The notes beneath the pieces are model-generated. The model was given only the letters and a program-made list of their open reading frames with translations. It was not told the origin of the DNA and did no database searches. A stretch of 37,431 nucleotides of DNA from Flavobacteriaceae bacterium (GTDB taxonomy: Bacteria > Bacteroidota > Bacteroidia > Flavobacteriales > Flavobacteriaceae): assembly GCA_947459635.1 (NCBI GenBank), contig CANHEA010000019.1, positions 1 to 37,431 on the forward strand, given 5' to 3'. Position numbers and translations under genes: made by a program. Each line of letters opens with the position of its first letter. Position 1 is the stretch's first letter. Below are positions 32,254 to 37,431 of this stretch, piece after piece.

Positions 32254-32898
32254 ATGACATTATCTCTACACCATTTAGTACGTGAGCCAAAAGTAAAAAA
32301 CGACAAGAATCCTTTATTGCTATTACTTCACGGCTACGGCAGTAACGAAGAAGACCTGTTTTCTTTTGCAAGTGAACTTCCGGCGGAATATTATGTCATT
32401 TCTGTTCGCGCTCCCTATGATATGATGTATGGTAGTTACGCTTGGTATGCGATCAACTTTGATGCGGATGAAAATAAATTTTCTGACCACGAACAAGCAA
32501 GAGAATCACGGGATTTAATTGCCCGCTTTATTGATGAATTGATTGCCAATTACGCCATTGATGCGAGCAATATTACGCTAATCGGATTTAGTCAAGGTTG
32601 CATATTGAGTTATGGGGTTGCTTTGTCGTATCCGGAAAAAGTGCAGCGCGTTGTTGCGATGAGTGGTTATTTGAATCTTGACATCGCCAAAGAAAACTAC
32701 GCCAACAATGACTTTAGTAATTTAAAAATATTTGCTTCACACGGGACGGTAGACCAAGTAATTCCAGTTGATTGGGCACGAAAAGCCAAACCTGTTTTAG
32801 ACACTTTAGGTATCAAAACGACTTACAAAGAATATCCTATTGGACATGGCGTTTCACCGCAGAACTTTTATGATTTCAAAAAGTGGTTGGAAGAATAA
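32254..32898 (+). CDS. Carboxylesterase / phospholipase-type alpha/beta hydrolase
   Basis: The 214-residue protein belongs to the phospholipase/carboxylesterase family (PF02230 type) of alpha/beta hydrolases, which cleave small acyl esters. The oxyanion region is LLLLLHGYGSNEEDLF, the nucleophile is Ser113 in LIGFSQGCIL, the acid is Asp167 in SHGTVDQVIPV and the base is His198 in YPIGHGVSP, so the triad is complete. No signal peptide is present. The ATG at 32254 is chosen because it follows the previous stop codon by 2 bp; an open extension to 32137 overlaps the previous gene and is not family-like. It ends the four-gene unit that begins at 28751. Confidence 0.9.
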   Translation: MTLSLHHLVREPKVKNDKNPLLLLLHGYGSNEEDLFSFASELPAEYYVISVRAPYDMMYGSYAWYAINFDADENKFSDHEQARESRDLIARFIDELIANYAIDASNITLIGFSQGCILSYGVALSYPEKVQRVVAMSGYLNLDIAKENYANNDFSNLKIFASHGTVDQVIPVDWARKAKPVLDTLGIKTTYKEYPIGHGVSPQNFYDFKKWLEE

Positions 32899-32929
32899 TT
32901 GCTGTTCTTACTAGCTTTCTTTTTCCTTT

Positions 32930-32955
32930 ATTTTCTTGGTACACGACAAGAAAAT
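32930..32955. terminator. Hairpin between convergent genes, weak terminator candidate
   Basis: ATTTTCTTG (32930-32938) pairs perfectly with CAAGAAAAT (32947-32955) around an 8-nt loop. It lies 31 bp after the esterase stop and 37 bp from the end of the convergent gene. There is no proper T run on either strand, so its role as terminator is uncertain. Confidence 0.4.
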
Positions 32956-32992
32956 CAAAAATAGTTATTGTAAATCCAAACAAATTCTCCTG

Positions 32993-33493
32993 TTACTTTT
33001 GGTAGAGCAATGATTGAATAACTTCAAAAGTAACCGTTTCATCTTCATTGATGAAATATTTCAAAAGCACTTCACCCCAATATTCTCCATCACTGTAATC
33101 GGCAATTATCCATCGGTGGTTGAGTACTTTTGCTTTGTTTATTATAAATTTCTGAGCGCCAATTTGATCTTGTCCAGTAAATGGATTCCCTTTTGGATTT
33201 TCGTTCAAGTCCATCAGTTTTTCCTTTACATACGGAATCAGCTTTTCATACGGAATGAATTTTTTTGAGTCACCAGAATCAAAATAGTTCTGCGCATTTT
33301 GGTTATTTTCTAATGAAAAATAATTGGCATCATCAAATTTTGTTGACACTGCCATCAAACTATCTTTTAGCTTTGTACTTGTGACCGCAAATCTGGTTTC
33401 GACAAAAAGCATCTTTTTGCTATAATACATATAGGTAAAAATATTGATCAAGACCGCTAGAATAAACAGGTAAAGGAAAAGTGATTTTTTCAT
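32993..33493 (-). CDS. Membrane-anchored protein of unknown function
   Basis: I do not recognise the function. The 166-residue product has one N-terminal membrane span (residues 4-22, SLFLYLFILAVLINIFTYMY) with a short basic cytoplasmic start, so the rest should lie in the periplasm. Residues 25-60 are likely helical (ETRFAVTSTKLKDSLMAVSTKF). The C-terminal half has the look of a small mixed domain: NPKGNPFTGQDQIGAQKF, LNHRWIIADYSDGEYWGEVLLKYF and a final VTFEVIQSLLYQK. It begins 15 bp after the metallo-hydrolase gene on the same strand and probably shares its transcript. Confidence 0.7.
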   Translation of the reverse strand: MKKSLFLYLFILAVLINIFTYMYYSKKMLFVETRFAVTSTKLKDSLMAVSTKFDDANYFSLENNQNAQNYFDSGDSKKFIPYEKLIPYVKEKLMDLNENPKGNPFTGQDQIGAQKFIINKAKVLNHRWIIADYSDGEYWGEVLLKYFINEDETVTFEVIQSLLYQK

Positions 33494-33508
33494 TTTGTAA
33501 ATTATTAA

Positions 33509-34273
33509 TTAAACAGTTATTTCTAAATTATCGTACGCCACAAATACGTTGGGCGGCAACTTTTTTTGAATGTCCTCATGAAATCCAAATAAGTGACTAA
33601 TGTGCGTCAAGTAAGCTTTTTCAGGTTGGATTTCTGCGATAAATGCTAAAGCTTCCTCCAAATTAAAATGGGAATGATGTGGTTCCTCTCGCAAGGCATT
33701 TACGACCAAAGTCTTCACACCTTTTAACTTTTGAACCTCACTTTCTGCTATAGTTTTAACGTCGGTGAGATAAGCAAAATCATCTATTCGAAAACCAAAA
33801 ACTTGCAAATTCCCATGCATTACGTTGATTGGAATAGCCATTTTATTGCCCAAGGTAAAAGCCTCGTTTTCTTTGATTTCGTTTGGGATTACCGACGGCG
33901 CACCTGGATAACGATTATCGACTTCAAATACATAATCAAAACGTCGGCGTAAATTCTGGATTACTCTATTGTGAGCAAAAATAGGCAACGCCCCATTTTT
34001 AAAATTAAACGGACGAATATCATCTAAACCAGCGGTGTGATCCGCATGTTCGTGCGTGTACAAGATTCCATCAATTTTTGGACATTTCGAACGGAGCATT
34101 TGCTGCCGAAAGTCGGGTCCACAATCGACAATATAAGAATGTTCCTCCCAATAAATCCATATCGACACGCGAAGTCTCTTGTCTTTGGAATCCTCGCTAT
34201 GACAAACGGAATGTTGACTTCCAATCACCGGAATACCTTGAGATGTGCCAGTACCTAAAAAATAGACTTTCAA
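33509..34273 (-). CDS. MBL-fold metallo-hydrolase, PhnP-like
   Basis: This is a 254-residue metallo-beta-lactamase-fold hydrolase of the PhnP type, whose members cleave cyclic phosphodiesters or related substrates. The N-terminus FLGTGTSQGIPVIGS is typical, the metal motif is THEHADH (73-79) followed by TAGLDDIRPF, and further ligand histidines are seen in VMHGN, the Asp in YLTDVK, and THISHLFGFHED near the end. The start codon is TTG at 34271-34273: the conserved start sequence KVYFLGTGTSQG begins right there and no ATG is available nearby. The exact substrate is unknown; no phosphonate genes are in the window. A -7 element at 34289-34296 lies just upstream, divergent from the gene at 34367. 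Confidence 0.88.
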   Translation of the reverse strand: MKVYFLGTGTSQGIPVIGSQHSVCHSEDSKDKRLRVSIWIYWEEHSYIVDCGPDFRQQMLRSKCPKIDGILYTHEHADHTAGLDDIRPFNFKNGALPIFAHNRVIQNLRRRFDYVFEVDNRYPGAPSVIPNEIKENEAFTLGNKMAIPINVMHGNLQVFGFRIDDFAYLTDVKTIAESEVQKLKGVKTLVVNALREEPHHSHFNLEEALAFIAEIQPEKAYLTHISHLFGFHEDIQKKLPPNVFVAYDNLEITV

Positions 34274-34288
34274 TTTGTTATTTTTTTA

Positions 34289-34296
34289 CAAAAATA
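34289..34296 (-). promoter_or_regulatory. Putative -7 element of the metallo-hydrolase unit
   Basis: TATTTTTG on the minus strand fits TAnnTTTG, 15 bp before the TTG start codon, implying a very short leader. No TTG -33 element is seen. Confidence 0.5.
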
Positions 34297-34310
34297 CTAT
34301 TAATTATCAG

Positions 34311-34338
34311 TTGGTAAAGTCCTATTTTGTTAACTTTG
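34311..34338 (+). promoter_or_regulatory. Promoter of the gene at 34367
   Basis: TTG (34311-34313), a 17-bp spacer and TAACTTTG (34331-34338) match both parts of the Bacteroidota consensus. This is one of the two best promoters in the window. Transcription should start about 22 bp before the ATG. Confidence 0.72.
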
Positions 34339-34366
34339 TGGTAGAATTACGACGTTACCTCAAATC

Positions 34367-35827
34367 ATGGACAAACAAATTAAGTTAAAAGGAGACAAAG
34401 TCATAGAGCAAGTTCCGTCTACAAAGGACAAAGCGCTCCGTATCAATTTGAATGAAAACATCTACGGAACCTTTGCTGAAATAGGCGCAGGACAAGAAAC
34501 CGTGCGACATTTCTTTAGATCTGGAGGCTCTTCTGGAACGATTGCAAAGGCGATGAGCGCTTACGACAAGGACTTTAGTGACGCTATTTATGGTGTCGAA
34601 GAGGATGGTCGTTACGTAACAGAAAGCCGATTAAAGAAAATGCTTACGCACGAGGTAAATCTCATCGAAAAGCGTTTAAGCAGAGAGAAACATCCACATA
34701 AAATGTTTTTTAGTTACGCAAATACCGTAGCAACCATCGATTTTGCAAAGCAATTTAAAGGTCATGGTTGGGTTGGTATTCGTTTTCAAATTGAACCTGA
34801 AGAAGACTACAACGACATCATTATTCATATTCGATTTAAAGAAACTGATGCGCGACTGCAACAAGAAACCTTAGGTATTTTGGGTGTCAATTTGATTTAT
34901 GGTGCATTTTATAAATACAACGATCCGAAGAAACTATTGCGTTATTTGTATGATCACTTAGACAAAGACCAATTAGAAATAGATACTGTCAATTTCTCAG
35001 GGCCACGATTTGAAGATGTTGATAATCGTCTGATGAGTTTGCAATTGGTTAAAAATGGTATGACCGATGCGGTGATGTTTGATCCGGAAGGAAAAAACAT
35101 TTTGCCTGCAGCCATTTTATATAAGAAAAATATCTTGGCATTGCGCGGAAGTTTCCGACCGGTAACGAGTGTTAACATGGACATGTACGAGAAGTCTTTG
35201 AAAATGTTTCTTGCTGAAAGTAAAGTTCAAAAAGACAACACCTTAGTAGTCTTTGAAATTACACTTTCCAACTTGCGTTCAGAAGGTGAGATTGACGAAC
35301 GAGATTTTATGGATCGTGCGGAATTGCTTTGTTCACTTGGGCAAACGGTAATGATTTCGAATTTTCAGGAATATTATAAAGTAGTAGAGTATTTTTCTAA
35401 TTATACCAAAGCGAGAATGGGATTGGCCATGGGTGTGAATAATTTGATCGATATTTTTGACGAAAAATACTATCGCCATTTGAGTGGTGGCATATTGGAA
35501 GCTTTTGGAAAGTTATTTTATCGCGATTTGAAAGTTTTTGTCTACCCGATGTTAGGGGAAGACGGAGAAGTCATCAATTCAGAGAATTTGAAAGTACATC
35601 CTAGAATGAAAGAGCTCTACAAATTCTTTAAGTTTAATGGAAAAGTGGTTGACATTGATGAATTCAATCCAAATAATTTACAAGTATTTTCTCGAGAAGT
35701 GCTCAAAATGATTAGTCACGGAAAATCTGGTTGGGAAAATATGCTACCGAAAGGAATTGCGGAACTCATCAAGAAACACAAACTTTTTGGTTACGATCCT
35801 AATAAGGTTTTGGAAGAGACCAAGTAA
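34367..35827 (+). CDS. Conserved 486-residue protein of unknown function
   Basis: I recognise the family as conserved in Flavobacteriaceae and beyond but not its function. Some records, as I recall, name it TonB-dependent receptor or nicotinate-nucleotide adenylyltransferase. Neither label is supported here: there is no signal peptide, no plug or barrel, and no HxGH nucleotidyl-transferase motif. The protein is soluble and rich in charged residues. Notable stretches are LNLNENIYGTFAEIGAGQETVRHFF-like INLNENIYGTFAEIGAGQE (about 26-44), FRSGGSSGTIAKAMSAYDKDF, KHPHKMFFSYANTVATIDF, GWVGIRFQ, MAMGVNNLIDIFDEKYY-like GLAMGVNNLIDIFDEKYY and HGKSGWENMLP. It has its own strong promoter and terminator, so it is a single-gene unit. 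Confidence 0.7.
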   Translation: MDKQIKLKGDKVIEQVPSTKDKALRINLNENIYGTFAEIGAGQETVRHFFRSGGSSGTIAKAMSAYDKDFSDAIYGVEEDGRYVTESRLKKMLTHEVNLIEKRLSREKHPHKMFFSYANTVATIDFAKQFKGHGWVGIRFQIEPEEDYNDIIIHIRFKETDARLQQETLGILGVNLIYGAFYKYNDPKKLLRYLYDHLDKDQLEIDTVNFSGPRFEDVDNRLMSLQLVKNGMTDAVMFDPEGKNILPAAILYKKNILALRGSFRPVTSVNMDMYEKSLKMFLAESKVQKDNTLVVFEITLSNLRSEGEIDERDFMDRAELLCSLGQTVMISNFQEYYKVVEYFSNYTKARMGLAMGVNNLIDIFDEKYYRHLSGGILEAFGKLFYRDLKVFVYPMLGEDGEVINSENLKVHPRMKELYKFFKFNGKVVDIDEFNPNNLQVFSREVLKMISHGKSGWENMLPKGIAELIKKHKLFGYDPNKVLEETK

Positions 35828-35842
35828 TTATTATTTAAATAG

Positions 35843-35894
35843 AAAAAGAGCCAGCAAACACAAAGTAAAATTGTTTTTCTGGCTCTTTCTTTTT
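35843..35894. terminator. Bidirectional terminator between convergent genes
   Basis: AAAGAGCCAG (35845-35854) pairs perfectly with CTGGCTCTTT (35879-35888), with T-rich stretches following on both strands. It separates the gene at 34367 from bcp. The loop of 24 nt is long. Confidence 0.75.
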
Positions 35895-35897
35895 ATG

Positions 35898-36350
35898 TTA
35901 CTTGAGAATCTGCGCCGCGTGGTCTTTGGTTTTCACTTCGGAAATCACTTCGTCTATTAGACCGTTTTCGTCAATAACAAAAGTAGTTCTGTGAATACCA
36001 TCGTATTCTTTTCCCATGAATTTTTTGGGTCCCCAAACGCCAAATGCTTGAATCACCGATTTGTCTTCATCGGCCAAAAGTGGAAAAGGAAACTCAAATT
36101 TGTTTTTGAAATTGGCTTGTGCTTTTGCGTTGTCAGCGCTTACGCCCAACAGTGCATAGTTATTGGCTTGAAAACGTGCAAAATTATCACGAAGATCGCA
36201 AGCTTCTGCGGTACATCCTGGTGTGTTGGCTTTTGGATAGAAGAACACAACCAATTTCTTACCTTGATAATCTGCTAATGTATGTACAGTTCCGTCTTGA
36301 TCTTTCGCCGAAAAATTTGGAGCTTGATCTCCTTTTTTTAGTGTCGTCAT
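35898..36350 (-). CDS. bcp: Thioredoxin-dependent thiol peroxidase (Bcp/PrxQ)
   Basis: Bcp is a peroxiredoxin of the PrxQ group that reduces hydrogen peroxide and organic peroxides with thioredoxin. The 150-residue product has the normal length. The peroxidatic Cys46 is in YPKANTPGCTAEACDLRD and the resolving Cys51 lies five residues later, the arrangement of the atypical two-cysteine type. The conserved Arg is in GIHRTTFVIDENG. No signal peptide is present, so it is cytoplasmic. It is transcribed away from nth; the 234-bp space between them holds a long-form repeat element. Confidence 0.96.
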   Translation of the reverse strand: MTTLKKGDQAPNFSAKDQDGTVHTLADYQGKKLVVFFYPKANTPGCTAEACDLRDNFARFQANNYALLGVSADNAKAQANFKNKFEFPFPLLADEDKSVIQAFGVWGPKKFMGKEYDGIHRTTFVIDENGLIDEVISEVKTKDHAAQILK

Positions 36351-36400
36351 GTTTTACCTATTTTGATTTATGAGTAATTGTATTTTGGTACGGAGGTTAT

Positions 36401-36540
36401 GCCCCAGATGGCAGCGAAAACCCCGAAGGTCATAAAGCTAATTTTTGTTGCAATTGGCCAGCGACCAGCGGAAGCTGAGGCTATTGCTTATAAAAATAGT
36501 TTTAGAACCTGCGGCGTTGCAGCGAACAGCTGGATTAGGC
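36401..36540 (+). repeat. Dispersed structured element, long form, copy 4 (upstream of nth)
   Basis: The element opens with GCC-CCAG (36401-36407) and closes with CTGG-ATTA-GGC (36530-36540). It is 140 bp long, like the copy at 4673-4812, and shares its 15-mer GCGACCAGCGGAAGC at the same offset (36461-36475). The 3' box AGCGAACAGC..GGATTA is shared with the short copy at 18604-18676. Possible inner stems are CTATT/AATAG and CTGC/GCAG. It ends 44 bp before the nth start codon in the same orientation, so it could be in the nth leader. Confidence 0.72.
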
Positions 36541-36584
36541 ACATCCTAAATTTTGTCTTATTTTTACCTCATAAAAGTAGTAAA

Positions 36585-37253
36585 ATGACCCAACAAGATC
36601 GTGTAACGTTTGTTATAAATACGTTAAAAGAGTACTATCCGACGATTCCGATTCCGTTGGAGCACAAAGATCCGTATACGTTATTGATTGCTGTTTTGCT
36701 TTCGGCACAATGCACGGATGTTCGTGTGAATCAAATTACGCCGATCCTTTTTGCAAAGGCGGACAATCCGTATGATATGATTAAGATGACTGTCGAAGAA
36801 ATCAAGGAAATTATTCGACCTTGTGGATTATCGCCAATGAAGTCGAAAGGCATTCATGGTTTGTCGCAAATATTGATTGATAAACACGATGGTCAGGTGC
36901 CTCAAGATTTTGAAGCACTGGAAGCTTTACCAGCGGTGGGACATAAAACAGCAAGTGTTGTGATGAGTCAGGCATTTGGTGTTCCTGCTTTTCCAGTTGA
37001 CACGCATATTCATCGTTTGATGTATCGATGGAATTTTACCAACGGGAAAAATGTAGTTCAAACCGAAAAAGATGCCAAGCGCCTTTTTCCGAAGGAGCTC
37101 TGGAACGATTTGCATTTACAAATTATCTGGTACGGACGAGAATATTCGCCAGCGAGAGGATTTGATTTGGAAAAAGACATTATTACCAAGACGATTGGCA
37201 GAAAATCTTTTTTGAAGGCAATAACTACTGAGCGCACATCAAAGAAAAAGTAG
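36585..37253 (+). CDS. nth: Endonuclease III homologue without the iron-sulfur cluster motif
   Basis: This is a DNA glycosylase/AP lyase of the HhH-GPD superfamily that removes oxidised pyrimidines. It has 222 residues. The helix-hairpin-helix is LEALPAVGHKTASVVMSQAF with catalytic Lys121, and the catalytic aspartate is Asp139 in FPVDTHIHRLMYR. The active-site wedge LLSAQCTDVRVNQ is conserved. The normal C-terminal four-cysteine [4Fe-4S] loop is absent: after WYGREYSPARGFDLEKDI no cysteine follows to the end. I recall the same feature in related flavobacterial enzymes. The ATG at 36585 is used; an open extension back to 36378 runs through a repeat element and is not coding. An insertion sequence begins about 30 bp downstream. 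Confidence 0.92.
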   Translation: MTQQDRVTFVINTLKEYYPTIPIPLEHKDPYTLLIAVLLSAQCTDVRVNQITPILFAKADNPYDMIKMTVEEIKEIIRPCGLSPMKSKGIHGLSQILIDKHDGQVPQDFEALEALPAVGHKTASVVMSQAFGVPAFPVDTHIHRLMYRWNFTNGKNVVQTEKDAKRLFPKELWNDLHLQIIWYGREYSPARGFDLEKDIITKTIGRKSFLKAITTERTSKKK

Positions 37254-37320
37254 ATGACGCTTCTAGGGTATAAAAAAAATCCGACACTATCCCGCAAAGT
37301 GTGTAAGTTAAAAAATAATA

Positions 37321-37356
37321 GGGTTTGACTTTTTAATTAAAGTTGAACCCTTTTTT
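37321..37356 (+). terminator. Terminator-like hairpin inside the IS end
   Basis: GGGTTTGACTTT (37321-37332) pairs with AAAGTTGAACCC (37339-37350) with one G-T type and one A-C type position in 12, a 6-nt loop and a six-T run on the plus strand. It faces incoming transcription from nth and overlaps the transposase stop codon. It may block read-through into the transposase gene from outside. Confidence 0.7.
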
Positions 37357-37431
37357 CAAATATAGTTAAGAACTGGTTGAGGATTAATCCCCAATTTTGG
37401 ATTGGCATTGACCATTTTTTGGTTGCTTCTC
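37337..37431 (-). CDS. IS256-family transposase, C-terminal 31 residues only
   Basis: On the minus strand the frame entering from the right edge reads EATKKWSMPIQNWGLILNQF and continues to a TAA at 37337-37339. The stretch KKWSMPIQNWGLILNQF-x-IFE is the typical C-terminus of IS256-family (mutator type, DDE) transposases, which move the element by a cut-out circular intermediate. The catalytic residues lie outside the window. Whether the gene is intact cannot be seen. Confidence 0.75.
   Translation of the reverse strand, partial: EATKKWSMPIQNWGLILNQFLTIFEKRVQL

Larger units (their letters stand above)
37283..37431 (-). mobile_element. End of an IS256-family insertion sequence, cut by window edge
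   Basis: The DNA from about 37283 to the right edge carries the 3' end of an IS256-type transposase on the minus strand, a terminator-like hairpin, and what looks like the element's terminal inverted repeat starting with GACACTATCCCGCAAAGTG at 37283. The exact tip and the target duplication cannot be fixed without the other end. It lies about 30 bp downstream of nth. Confidence 0.7.

Noticed and set aside
36378..36584. 69-codon in-frame extension upstream of nth
   Set aside because: It runs through the long-form repeat element, adds no family sequence, and the ATG at 36585 matches the usual N-terminus.
37356..37431. Another minus-strand frame at the right edge ending RSNQKMVNANPKLGINPQPV..NYI
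   Set aside because: The neighbouring frame matches the known C-terminus of IS256 transposases; this one has no recognised family.
1..37431. Prophage, defence island, biosynthetic cluster or antibiotic-resistance locus
   Set aside because: No phage structural, restriction, toxin-antitoxin or secondary-metabolite genes were found; the only mobile gene is the IS fragment at the right edge.

Overview
The window looks like chromosome from a member of the Bacteroidota, most likely a Flavobacterium or close relative (family Flavobacteriaceae). The reasons are low GC content, little sign of Shine-Dalgarno sequences, several promoter cores of the Bacteroidota type (TAnnTTTG, twice with a correctly spaced TTG), two secreted proteins with C-terminal type IX secretion (T9SS) sorting domains, a TonB-dependent receptor with a carboxypeptidase-like N-terminal domain, and many families typical of the phylum. 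No rRNA, tRNA, CRISPR array, prophage or defence island was seen.

Layout. 1-4409 (minus strand): topoisomerase IV, parE then parC, with parC running off the left edge. 4410-4819: a repeat-rich gap. 4820-7480 (minus): a soluble FIST-domain sensor protein followed 3 bp later by a hybrid histidine kinase, probably a two-protein sensory unit. 7623-8717 (minus): ychF. 8872-11541 (plus): a TonB-dependent receptor. 11591-13251 (minus): a secreted carboxypeptidase-like-domain protein and a ferredoxin. 13390-20533 (plus): a LuxC-type acyl-CoA reductase, two tandem T9SS beta-propeller-like paralogues, serC, serA and a DUF937 protein; serC and serA give two steps of serine synthesis. 20655-21418: two small flavobacterial envelope proteins. 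21467-22728 (minus): msrA-folE. 22916-26042 (plus): a LolD-like ATPase, a polytopic membrane protein and a DUF2400 (TIGR02757) protein. 26210-28645: a beta-lactamase-fold protein and a DEAD-box-type helicase. 28751-32898: a tightly packed set of BatA/VWA protein, degenerate dihydroorotase, small membrane protein and carboxylesterase. 32993-34273 (minus): a small membrane-anchored protein and a PhnP-like metallo-hydrolase. 34367-37253: a large conserved protein of unknown function, bcp (minus) and nth. From about 37283 to the right edge lies the end of an IS256-family insertion sequence.

The genes are mostly housekeeping. The most unusual content is between them. Four copies of one dispersed element (2419-2524 minus, 4673-4812, 18604-18676, 36401-36540) share a two-part terminal stem with an A/T bulge on the 3' side. 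The stem sequence changes between copies while base pairing is kept, which argues for a selected RNA or single-stranded DNA structure. Two copies are a 140-bp long form and two are a short form. Other gaps hold arrays of short degenerate phrases arranged head to head as inverted repeats. Protein-level oddities are a dihydroorotase without its HxH metal motif, an endonuclease III without its iron-sulfur cysteines, a beta-lactamase-fold protein without a recognisable omega-loop glutamate, and a DUF2400 protein with a motif resembling the catalytic region of HhH-GPD DNA glycosylases.
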